Source: Bacteroidales bacterium M7 (GTDB taxonomy: Bacteria; Bacteroidota; Bacteroidia; Bacteroidales; Muribaculaceae). Taken from it: DNA of 64,000 nt. Shown one piece after another: positions 26,576 through 33,931 of the stretch. The stretch covers positions 76,503-140,502 of the forward strand of contig LUJR01000011.1 in the NCBI GenBank assembly GCA_001689515.1, in the 5' to 3' direction. Position numbers and translations under genes: made by a program. The notes under the pieces are model-generated. The model searched no databases. It was not told where the DNA came from and saw only the letters and a list, made by a program, of their open reading frames with translations. The stretch's first letter is position 1. Each line of letters begins with the position of its first letter.

Positions 26576-27697
26576 ATGTTCGGTCTTATGAAACATTATA
26601 AAATATTAAAATGTTATGAGTCAGGTATTTGCAATGGGGGGGGTAAACAGATTCCTTCCGCTACATCACCCAAGGTGCGCGACAGCCAGATGGAGCTGCT
26701 GCGTATCGTAGCGATGTCTATGATTCTTATCCATCATTTCGTAGTGCATGCTTCAGGATATAATATAATCAAGCAAGGTCTGGGACTCCAAAATGCTTTT
26801 GTTTACTATGGTGTAGACCTTTTCGTCATGTTATCAGGGTATTATGGAATTAAAATACGTTGGCGTTCTTTCTTTTCGCTGGTGCTTACTCTCGTGTTCT
26901 TTTCCTTAGTAAATATCATAGCTGTCGTCATATTCCCGTATATATTTTATGGAGAAGTGGTCGCATTCACGTTCGCAGACTTGTCTAATGCATTCATAAA
27001 ACCATTTAAGCCATGGTGGTTCATCAGTTGCTATATGATGCTGTATATGGTGGCACCTCTGCTTAATCTTGGCTTGAAAGCCGCATCAAAAGTGCAGTTG
27101 CGCACCATTGTGGTTATTCTTGTTGCATATATGGTTTACGGTGGCTTGATCAATGATGCTACAACTCAGGCTGGACGCGGTTTCGCCGCATTTTTGATGC
27201 TGTACGTGTTGGGATATTGGATTGCAGAAGAAAATCCGTTTAGAAGGCTTTCTTCAATAACCTTGATTGCCATAGCAATCCTCTCTTCATTAGTCATTGG
27301 GACAAGACCTTGGATTCTATTTACGTCAGAATCCGTTGGTATCGGATACTCGACAAGTTATATCAGTGTATTTCTTCTGGCTGGTGCCGTTGCCATCTTC
27401 ATCGTTTTCTCTCGTATGAAGATTCGTAGCCGGCTCATTAATGCTATTGCCACTGCGGCTCTTGGTTGCTATCTTCTCCAGGATGGCATTTTCGGTTATG
27501 GTTTCCTGTATCAATGGCAGTTGACATGGTGTGCCACACATTCTTTCGCTGAGTCCTTGCTGATGTATGCGGCATCGTTCGTGGCTCTGTGGGTGGCTTC
27601 GTGGGTGCTGACGTGGTTTAAGAACTTGTGGGCGCCCCGACTCATTGATGCGGTGTATCGGGTGTTGCCACAGCGGTGGAAACAGGCGGTCTGGTAA
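26576..27697 (+). CDS. Acyltransferase 3 family protein, possibly phase-variable
   Basis: Up to 373 residues with about ten membrane helices. The conserved part begins MELLRIVAMSMILIHHFVVH, with the membrane His of acyltransferase-3 enzymes, followed by VDLFVMLSGYYGIK. A run of eight G (26636-26643) lies in the N-terminal coding region. With eight G the frame connects to ATG 26576; with nine it would connect to ATG 26616, giving an N-terminus about as long as that of the paralogue at 27868. Slippage could thus switch expression or starts. It probably acetylates a cell-surface glycan. The 3' end is nearly identical to that of the paralogue. Confidence 0.83.
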   Translation: MFGLMKHYKILKCYESGICNGGGKQIPSATSPKVRDSQMELLRIVAMSMILIHHFVVHASGYNIIKQGLGLQNAFVYYGVDLFVMLSGYYGIKIRWRSFFSLVLTLVFFSLVNIIAVVIFPYIFYGEVVAFTFADLSNAFIKPFKPWWFISCYMMLYMVAPLLNLGLKAASKVQLRTIVVILVAYMVYGGLINDATTQAGRGFAAFLMLYVLGYWIAEENPFRRLSSITLIAIAILSSLVIGTRPWILFTSESVGIGYSTSYISVFLLAGAVAIFIVFSRMKIRSRLINAIATAALGCYLLQDGIFGYGFLYQWQLTWCATHSFAESLLMYAASFVALWVASWVLTWFKNLWAPRLIDAVYRVLPQRWKQAVW

Positions 27698-27789
27698 GTT
27701 TATGATGATAAATATCCATCATCGTTATACTTTTTATGAGATTCTTCGCTATGGAGGGTCTAATAATCATAAGGCGTGAAATATATGCT

Positions 27790-27821
27790 TTTGTATGATG
27801 GATAGAATTTGATTAAATTTG
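27790..27821 (+). promoter_or_regulatory. Promoter of second acyltransferase gene
   Basis: TTTG at 27790-27793, a 20-nt spacer, TAAATTTG at 27814-27821: full consensus, with a leader of about 40 nt to the ATG at 27868. Confidence 0.87.
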
Positions 27822-27867
27822 CGCACTGAACCTTAATCGTTTTGCTATTTAGGACAATTGTAAATAA

Positions 27868-28941
27868 ATGGATAATAAACGAATTACAATTAGAAAGGAT
27901 AGATATTCATCCCAGGTTCCCAAGGTGCGTGAAAGCTCCATGGAACTGCTGCGTATAGTAGCTATGTCGATGATTATCGTATACCATTTCGTAGTACATG
28001 GTTCTGAGTTTAGTTTGGATGCCGACCATATTGGACTAAAGGTTTCTTTCGTTTTATACGGAGTGAATCTTTTTGTGATGATTTCTGGTTATTACGGGAT
28101 AAGGATGAGATGGCGGTCATTCCTTTCTTTGATGGTTACGGTCGTGTTTTTTGTCTTTTTCAATGTGTTTGGTAAGATGGTTGGCTCATTTTATTATCAT
28201 GGGTTTCATTCATCTTATCTTTTCATGTTAAGAGATATGTTGACTGCTCCATTCAAGGGATATTGGTTTATAAGCTGTTACATTGTATTGTTTTTACTTG
28301 CCCCGCTTTTAAATATAGGACTTAAGCATGCATCGGCAGTGCAACTCCGCACCATAGTCATCATATTGTCATGTTATTGTCTATATGGAGGAATTATACG
28401 TGATTATGCCATTGAAACCGGTTATACAGTTATACAGTTTGTTTTGCTGTATATAGTAGGGTATTGGATACGTATTGACCATCCGTGCAGCCGAATCCCA
28501 GCCTGCTGTCTTGTAGCTATAGCTACAGCATGTAGTCTAATCAATGGCACTCCGATATTTACATGGATTCTTGGAGATCACTTAGGAATGGGATATTCGT
28601 TCAGTTATATAAATGTGTTTTATTTTATTGGTTCGATTGCTATTTTTTTGCTTTTCACTCGATTTACATTTTATAGCCGTATTGTTAATTCAGTGGCAAT
28701 GGCATCTCTGGGATGCTATCTGTTGCAGGATGGATGGCTTGGCAGGGAGGTCTATTTGTTTCAGCAGAATTATTATCAAAGTCATGGATTAATTCAGTTC
28801 TTGCTGATGTATGCGGCATCGTTCGTGGGGCTGTGGGTGGCTTCGTGGGTGCTGACGTGGTTTAAGAACTTGTGGGCGCCAAAACTTATTGATGCGGTGT
28901 ATCGGGCTTTGCCACGGCGGTGGAAACAAGCGGTCTGGTAG
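27868..28941 (+). CDS. Acyltransferase 3 family protein (paralogue)
   Basis: 357 residues with about ten hydrophobic helices. It aligns with the preceding gene from RESSMELLRIVAMSMIIVYHF onward, including NLFVMISGYYGIRMRW, KGYWFISCYIVLFLLAPLLN and SLGCYLLQDG. It is likely an O-acyltransferase of surface polysaccharide. Base composition is AT-richer than in the neighbours through most of the gene. The last 141 nt differ from the last 141 nt of the upstream paralogue at only 11 positions, far less than the rest, which suggests gene conversion or selection on the 3' end. It has its own promoter. Confidence 0.87.
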   Translation: MDNKRITIRKDRYSSQVPKVRESSMELLRIVAMSMIIVYHFVVHGSEFSLDADHIGLKVSFVLYGVNLFVMISGYYGIRMRWRSFLSLMVTVVFFVFFNVFGKMVGSFYYHGFHSSYLFMLRDMLTAPFKGYWFISCYIVLFLLAPLLNIGLKHASAVQLRTIVIILSCYCLYGGIIRDYAIETGYTVIQFVLLYIVGYWIRIDHPCSRIPACCLVAIATACSLINGTPIFTWILGDHLGMGYSFSYINVFYFIGSIAIFLLFTRFTFYSRIVNSVAMASLGCYLLQDGWLGREVYLFQQNYYQSHGLIQFLLMYAASFVGLWVASWVLTWFKNLWAPKLIDAVYRALPRRWKQAVW

Positions 28942-29094
28942 GCTTCTGAGGCTCTGAAATTCACTTAATCGTCAAAATGTGTTGGAAAACATCTGTTTTT
29001 TGATACGATTGACGATTTTTTTTACTATTTTGCGCTCAGTTCATCTACATGACTGACTAACCTTACCATTTCTTACCTATAATACCTTAACACC

Positions 29095-31254
29095 ATGAAG
29101 GTCTACCAAACCAACGAAATCAAAAACATCGCCCTGCTTGGAGGCAAGGGCTCGGGTAAAACCACACTCACAGAGTCGATGCTCTATGAGTGTGGAGTGA
29201 TAAAACGCCGTGGCACCATCGATGCCAAAAACACCGTGAGTGACTATTTTCCTGTAGAGAAGGAATATGGTTACTCAGTTTTTTCTACCGTATTCTATGC
29301 AGAGTTTCTCAACAAGAAGCTCAATGTGATCGACTGCCCCGGAGGCGACGACTTCGTAGGCAACGCTATCACTGCTCTCAATGTGACGGATACAGGTGTC
29401 ATCTTGGTCAACGCCCAGTATGGCGTGGAAGTGGGCACGCAGAATATATTCCGCACCACCGCCTCGCTTAAGAAGCCTGTCATCTTCGCCATCAACCAGC
29501 TTGACGGCGAGAAGGCTGACTATGAAAACGTGATAGAGCAGATGCGCGAGATCTTCGGCAAGAAAGTCATCGCCATCCAGTATCCGCTCCAGAGCGGTCC
29601 GGGCTTCAACTCTTTCATCGACGTGCTGCTGATGAAAAAGTACTCATGGGGACCTGACGGCGGTGTGCCTGTCATCGAAGATATCCCCGACGACCAGCTC
29701 GAACATGCCCGCGAACTGCACCAGCAACTCGTGGAAGCCGCTGCCGAAAATGACGAGACCCTCATGGAAAAATTTTTCGAGCAGGGACACCTTACCGAGG
29801 ACGAGATGCGCGAGGGCATACGCAAGGGACTTATGGATCGTTCCATCTATCCGGTATTCTGCGTCAGCGCCCTCAAGGACATGGGTGTGCGCCGCATGAT
29901 GGAGTTCCTCGGCAATGTGGTGCCTTTCGTTGAAGATATGCCTGCTCCGGTGGATACCGAGGGTCAGGAAGTGAAGCCTGACAGCAACGGTCCTCTCAGC
30001 ATCTATATGTTCAAGACCACCGTAGAGCCTCACATCGGCGAAGTCAGCTACTTCAAGGTGATGTCAGGCACACTGAAAGCCGGCGATGACCTTGACAACA
30101 TGGATCGCGGCTCCAAGGAGCGTCTGGCTCAGATATATTGCGTATGCGGTCAGATCAAGACCCCTGTTGACAAGCTCTGTGCTGGCGATATCGGTGCCAC
30201 TGTCAAGCTCAAGGATGTCCGCACCGGCAACACTCTCAATGCCAAGGGATGCGAATACCGCTTTGACTTCATCAAGTATCCTGCGCCCAAGTATTCGCGT
30301 GCCGTGCGTCCTGTCACAGAGAGCGATGCCGAGAAGCTCGCCGGTATACTCCAGCGCATGCACGAGGAGGATCCCACCTGGGTCATCGAGCAGTCAAAGG
30401 AACTCAAGCAGACTATCCTCAAGGGTCAGGGCGAATTCCACCTCCGCACCCTCAAGTGGCGTGTAGAAAACAATGACAAGCTTCCCATCCTCTTCGAAGA
30501 GCCCAAGATTCCATATCGCGAGACCATCACCAAGGCTGCCCGTGCCGACTACCGCCATAAGAAGCAGAGCGGCGGTGCCGGTCAGTTTGGCGAGGTGCAT
30601 CTCATCGTAGAGCCTTATACCGAAGGCATGCCGGCGCCTGACACTTATCGTTTCGGCAATCAGGAGTTCAAGATGAACGTCCGCGACACCCAGGAGATAC
30701 CTCTCGACTGGGGCGGAAAGCTCGTGGTGTGCAACTGCATCGTCGGCGGTGCTATCGATGCCCGTTTCATCCCTGCCATCGTCAAGGGTCTTATGGATCG
30801 CATGGAGCAGGGTCCTCTCACCGGCAGCTATGCGCGTGACGTGCGCGTCTGCATCTACGACGGCAAGATGCACCCGGTCGACTCCAATGAAATCTCGTTC
30901 CGTCTGGCGGGGCGCAACGCATTCAGCGAGGCGTTCCGCAATTCAGGTCCCAAGATTCTGGAGCCTGTATATGATGTGGACGTGATGGTGCCAGCCGATG
31001 TCATGGGCGATGTCATGAGCGACCTTCAGGGACGCCGTGCCATCATCATGGGCATGTCGAGCGAAAACGGTTTTGAGAAGATTTCTGCCAAAGTGCCCCT
31101 AAAAGAGATGTCGAGCTACTCTACAGCTCTCAGCTCCATCACTGGCGGCCGCTCGTCGTTCACGATGAAATTTGCCAGCTACGAACTTGTGCCCTCCGAT
31201 GTGCAGGAAAAACTGCTCAAGGAGTACGCCGAAAAGCATCAGGCAGACGAATAA
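29095..31254 (+). CDS. fusA2: EF-G2-type translation elongation factor lacking the catalytic His
   Basis: 719 residues with the full EF-G layout: G domain, domain II, then III-V (PYRETITKAARADYRHKKQSGGAGQFGEV is the EF-G domain IV entry). The P loop reads GGKGSGKTT (16-24) instead of GHIDAGKTT. The G3 motif is DCPGGDDF (80-87), so Gly84 replaces the His that activates water in DTPGH. G4 is NQLD (134-137). This fits the EF-G2 proteins of gut Bacteroides, reported to support translocation without GTP hydrolysis under carbon limitation. Canonical fusA must be elsewhere. The gene stands alone with a terminator at 31332; only an imperfect promoter (TTTG at 28999, TATTTTG at 29026) is visible. Confidence 0.9.
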   Translation: MKVYQTNEIKNIALLGGKGSGKTTLTESMLYECGVIKRRGTIDAKNTVSDYFPVEKEYGYSVFSTVFYAEFLNKKLNVIDCPGGDDFVGNAITALNVTDTGVILVNAQYGVEVGTQNIFRTTASLKKPVIFAINQLDGEKADYENVIEQMREIFGKKVIAIQYPLQSGPGFNSFIDVLLMKKYSWGPDGGVPVIEDIPDDQLEHARELHQQLVEAAAENDETLMEKFFEQGHLTEDEMREGIRKGLMDRSIYPVFCVSALKDMGVRRMMEFLGNVVPFVEDMPAPVDTEGQEVKPDSNGPLSIYMFKTTVEPHIGEVSYFKVMSGTLKAGDDLDNMDRGSKERLAQIYCVCGQIKTPVDKLCAGDIGATVKLKDVRTGNTLNAKGCEYRFDFIKYPAPKYSRAVRPVTESDAEKLAGILQRMHEEDPTWVIEQSKELKQTILKGQGEFHLRTLKWRVENNDKLPILFEEPKIPYRETITKAARADYRHKKQSGGAGQFGEVHLIVEPYTEGMPAPDTYRFGNQEFKMNVRDTQEIPLDWGGKLVVCNCIVGGAIDARFIPAIVKGLMDRMEQGPLTGSYARDVRVCIYDGKMHPVDSNEISFRLAGRNAFSEAFRNSGPKILEPVYDVDVMVPADVMGDVMSDLQGRRAIIMGMSSENGFEKISAKVPLKEMSSYSTALSSITGGRSSFTMKFASYELVPSDVQEKLLKEYAEKHQADE

Positions 31255-31331
31255 CCGTCTGCCTCACCCCATCGGCGTGTGTCGGCACTAAGAGGCTGCC
31301 ACATGCCGATTAACTTCCATTCCCAGCTTGC

Positions 31332-31372
31332 AGGTGACGCATTGCCCATACGCGGTATGCGTCACCTTTTTT
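31332..31372 (+). terminator. Terminator after EF-G2 gene
   Basis: Perfect 11-bp stem AGGTGACGCAT (31332-31342) / ATGCGTCACCT (31357-31367) followed by six T. Confidence 0.9.
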
Positions 31373-31435
31373 GCTCAGTGGGGTGAACGATGCCGACACC
31401 GTGTCGGTTATAGAAGTATGAAACTGATATGTATG

Positions 31436-31759
31436 TCATCTGCGATGCTCGTCCCAGAGATGGCGCAGTGCCATCAGTGGATGATGCCACAGCATCCGTG
31501 GTCCGCTCCAACGCATCACCCTACGCATCTGCTCCCTCATCTTGGGGCTGTAGCAGTGTATGGGACATCGGCGGCACGATGGTTTCCTGTGTCGGTGAGG
31601 GCAGTGGTTGAGCCTGGCATGGGCATATTGCTCCAGAGCCTGACAGTCGCATTTGTCCGCATCGTTTCTGTGGTGATGACGGCAATAAAGCCTTATCATC
31701 ACGCTGACAGTTCGTTGTTCCCTCCTTATTCGCCCGGATTGTCGGTCTGAAGTTTTCAT
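31436..31759 (-). CDS. ygbA: YgbA-like nitrous oxide-stimulated promoter family protein
   Basis: 107 residues, basic and Cys/His-rich: VSVMIRLYCRHHH, CDCQALEQYAHARLNHC, SCRRCPIHCYSPKMREQMRRV and SGPRMLWHHPLMALRHL. The spaced cysteines and the final PRMLxxHP motif identify the YgbA_NO family, named for nitrogen-oxide-responsive expression in proteobacteria. Its molecular role is not settled; the cysteines suggest metal or cluster binding. A TAAATTTG box (31771-31764) is almost adjacent to the ATG, so the message may be leaderless. The gene is divergent from the Xer recombinase gene. An overlapping plus-strand frame (31328-31750) is its shadow. Confidence 0.85.
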   Translation of the reverse strand: MKTSDRQSGRIRREQRTVSVMIRLYCRHHHRNDADKCDCQALEQYAHARLNHCPHRHRKPSCRRCPIHCYSPKMREQMRRVMRWSGPRMLWHHPLMALRHLWDEHRR

Positions 31760-31793
31760 GATACAAATTTAATAAATTTTTACACGCCATTTA

Positions 31794-31825
31794 TTTGGAA
31801 AATCACAGGCTTTAAGGTAAATTCG
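31794..31825 (+). promoter_or_regulatory. Promoter of xer-hpf operon
   Basis: TTTG at 31794-31797, a 20-nt spacer, TAAATTCG at 31818-31825 (one mismatch in the -7 box). The leader to 31845 is about 15 nt. Confidence 0.7.
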
Positions 31826-31844
31826 CTTTTGAACACTTCCGCTT

Positions 31845-32789
31845 ATGAATCGTCTGATCGAGGAATTTATCAACTATCTGCGGCACGAGCTCCGCTACTC
31901 GCCCCACACTGTGGATGCCTATGAGGTGCATCTGAGCCAGTGGATGGATTTCCGCCGTGCCAATGAGCGTATATCCTCTGCAGCGGCAGCCGATGACGAT
32001 TTCGCCCAAGTGACTGTGCATCAGCTCCGCCAGTGGGTGCTTGCCCTCGGCAAGCGTAATCTTAAGCTGGCTACCATACGGCTCAAAGTGCAGGCTCTGA
32101 GGACTTTTTTCGGATACCTTGTCGACAAGCATGGGCGTAGGTCTAATCCTGCCGCCGAGCTGATTCTCCCGAAACTTTCAAAGCCGCTTCCCGTACACAT
32201 CCGCGAGTCGGAGATGAAGCACCTGCTCGATGACGAGGTCGCCGTTGACGACTTCATCGCCGTGCGTGACCATCTGATCATGCTGATGCTCTACACCACC
32301 GGCATGCGTTGCAGCGAGCTGGTCGATCTTGAAGATGCCTATGTCGATACCGTCCGTGGCGAGCTTAAAGTCCATGGCAAGCGTGACAAGGACCGTATCA
32401 TACCCTTCGGCACGGAGCTGGCTGAAGCCATCGACCGCTACAGGGCATTGAGGCTTGAGACCACTGGCATATCTTCTACCGATACCTTGTTTGTGCGCCC
32501 CGATGGGCAGCCCCTCTATCGTCAGCTTGTCTGGTCAGTAGTCCATAAGAACCTGGAAGGGCGGGCGCATGCCTCGCGTCTGTCACCTCATGTATTGCGC
32601 CACTCATGCGCCACCGACCTCCTCAACCACGGTGCCGACCTGACCGCCGTGCGCCAGTTGCTCGGGCATGAGTCGCTTGCCACCACACAGATATACACCC
32701 ACCTCTCTCACAGAGATCTACAACATATTTACCAACAAGCGCATCCGCGCGCCTTTACCAAGAAAGGAGAACTAAACCATGGAAGTTAA
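31845..32789 (+). CDS. xerC: Tyrosine recombinase XerC/XerD-like
   Basis: 314 residues. The N-terminal SAM-like DNA-binding domain (RLIEEFINYLRHELRYSPHT) is followed by a catalytic domain with the full set: Arg in TTGMRCSELVDL, Lys in HGKRDKDRIIPF, His-x-x-Arg in LSPHVLRHSCATDLL, His in LLGHESLATTQ and the nucleophilic Tyr in IYTHLS. It is most likely the chromosome-dimer-resolution recombinase rather than a mobile-element integrase, because it forms an operon with hpf (11-nt overlap) as in many Bacteroidales and no element borders are visible. XerC and XerD cannot be told apart here. Confidence 0.93.
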   Translation: MNRLIEEFINYLRHELRYSPHTVDAYEVHLSQWMDFRRANERISSAAAADDDFAQVTVHQLRQWVLALGKRNLKLATIRLKVQALRTFFGYLVDKHGRRSNPAAELILPKLSKPLPVHIRESEMKHLLDDEVAVDDFIAVRDHLIMLMLYTTGMRCSELVDLEDAYVDTVRGELKVHGKRDKDRIIPFGTELAEAIDRYRALRLETTGISSTDTLFVRPDGQPLYRQLVWSVVHKNLEGRAHASRLSPHVLRHSCATDLLNHGADLTAVRQLLGHESLATTQIYTHLSHRDLQHIYQQAHPRAFTKKGELNHGS

Positions 32790-33072
32790 CATTAAAGCAA
32801 TCCATTTTGAGACATCGGCAGCTCTTGAAGAGTTTATCAACAAGAAATCCGACAAGCTCCTGCGCCGTTATCCCGCCATCTCCATCTTTGACTACACTCT
32901 CAAAGTGGTCAAGCCCGAGACTTCGATGAACAAAGAGGCTACCATCAAGGTCACCGTCCCCCAGTACGAGGATTTCGTAGCCACAAAGATAGCCGACACC
33001 TTCGAGGAGGCGATAGACCTCGGACTCGACGCCATAGAGCGTCAGCTTGAGCGCAAACTCAAAGCCAAATAA
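32779..33072 (+). CDS. hpf: Ribosome hibernation-promoting factor (short HPF/YfiA)
   Basis: 97 residues. Starts MEVNIKAIHFETSAALEEFINKK, with the paired beta-strands and helices of the HPF/YfiA fold (FEEAIDLGLDAIERQLERKL at the C-terminus). It is a short form without the dimerisation tail. It binds the 30S decoding region and protects idle ribosomes during starvation. The start overlaps the recombinase gene by 11 nt, so the two are co-translated. In many relatives tRNA genes and tuf follow; here a hairpin and unrelated genes follow. Confidence 0.95.
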   Translation: MEVNIKAIHFETSAALEEFINKKSDKLLRRYPAISIFDYTLKVVKPETSMNKEATIKVTVPQYEDFVATKIADTFEEAIDLGLDAIERQLERKLKAK

Positions 33073-33094
33073 CCCCACAACCTTCCCATACCCA

Positions 33095-33137
33095 AAGCAT
33101 CCGCAGAAACAGGTCTACCCCGTTCCTGCGGATGCTT
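33095..33137 (+). terminator. Hairpin after hpf
   Basis: Perfect 12-bp stem AAGCATCCGCAG (33095-33106) / CTGCGGATGCTT (33126-33137), 19-nt loop, no T run after it. It is a probable terminator or mRNA-stabilising hairpin. Confidence 0.65.
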
Positions 33138-33158
33138 CCGTCTACACCCCTCCCGCCT

Positions 33159-33184
33159 GTAGGGACATGCCGTGGCATGTCCGC
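33159..33184. repeat. Family A palindrome, single copy (copy 2)
   Basis: GTAGGGACATGCCGTGGCAT followed by GTCCGC: one unit of the dispersed palindrome, without an inverted partner nearby. Confidence 0.8.
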
Positions 33185-33360
33185 ATCCCACGCGTTTCGC
33201 ATTACACCTCTGAATCACGCACATATACCGAAAAACATCGCTTTCCGACATGATTTCACTAAAAATTGCATCAAAAAGATTAAAAAATATGGATTTTTCG
33301 CTATATTTGCGATTATCACTCTCTGTTAAGTGTCACCATTTTCTAAAAACTGATATCACA

Positions 33361-33894
33361 TTGCATACTTATACCACATTATTGATTCTTGCCATGGCAG
33401 TTTGCGCATGCAGTTGCCACAGCTCCAAGCAGACTCAGCAGACGCAGCTCACTGAAATTCCTGCTCCTGTTGACGGCATCACCGAAACTCCAGCCCCGAT
33501 CAAACCCGGCACCACTGTCGATGTGCCTGAATATTCGGTCATTTTCAAGGCTGACGATGTCTATATGCATAATGTCCCTGTGTCAGTCACCCCCTCTGGC
33601 GGTGCCGTCATATATATACCTGCGCCGTCAGCCATCAAGTCCCAACCAGTGCGGCTTGCAGATGGATACTGGCTGGCGCCCATCCCGCTGACTCGTCAGA
33701 GCCAGTTTACCGACTACACCTTTGAGGCATATGCCAAGTTGACCGAAGCCCCCTCTGCTTCAGAGGTGATGCACCATCTTATACCCGATGCACGCCCCAC
33801 GACGATAGTCCATCTCCCTGTCGCAGCCTCTGACACCGCAGCCATCAACCGTCTTATCCGAGAAGGTCTGCCTGACTGTAAAACCATAAAGTGA
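33361..33894 (+). CDS. Small lipoprotein upstream of C10 protease
   Basis: About 178 residues if started at TTG 33361, which gives a compact lipoprotein signal (HTYTTLLILAMAVCACSC). The frame is open back to an ATG at 33250, but that lies upstream of a TATATTTG box (33302-33309) and would add an unlikely basic leader. The mature protein is Pro/Thr-rich at first and then beta-rich (YSVIFKADDVYMHNVPVSV), with no recognised domain. It ends 37 nt before the C10 protease gene, so the two may be co-transcribed. Whether it binds or restrains the protease is unknown. Confidence 0.65.
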   Translation: MHTYTTLLILAMAVCACSCHSSKQTQQTQLTEIPAPVDGITETPAPIKPGTTVDVPEYSVIFKADDVYMHNVPVSVTPSGGAVIYIPAPSAIKSQPVRLADGYWLAPIPLTRQSQFTDYTFEAYAKLTEAPSASEVMHHLIPDARPTTIVHLPVAASDTAAINRLIREGLPDCKTIK

Positions 33895-33931
33895 CATCCA
33901 TATTTATCTAATAAACAATATCTTATCGTTT

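Noticed and set aside
31328..31750. Plus-strand 140-codon frame between the EF-G2 gene and the Xer gene
   Set aside because: It begins inside the terminator stem at 31332-31342 and is antisense to the YgbA-like gene, whose Cys/His pattern is clearly protein-like.
31845..32789. Tyrosine recombinase as the integrase of a mobile element
   Set aside because: It forms an operon with hpf, as chromosomal xer genes do in Bacteroidales, and no att repeats or element genes are nearby.
33073..33360. tRNA cluster expected downstream of hpf
   Set aside because: The sequence there holds a hairpin and a family A repeat; no cloverleaf or TTC-loop signature was seen.
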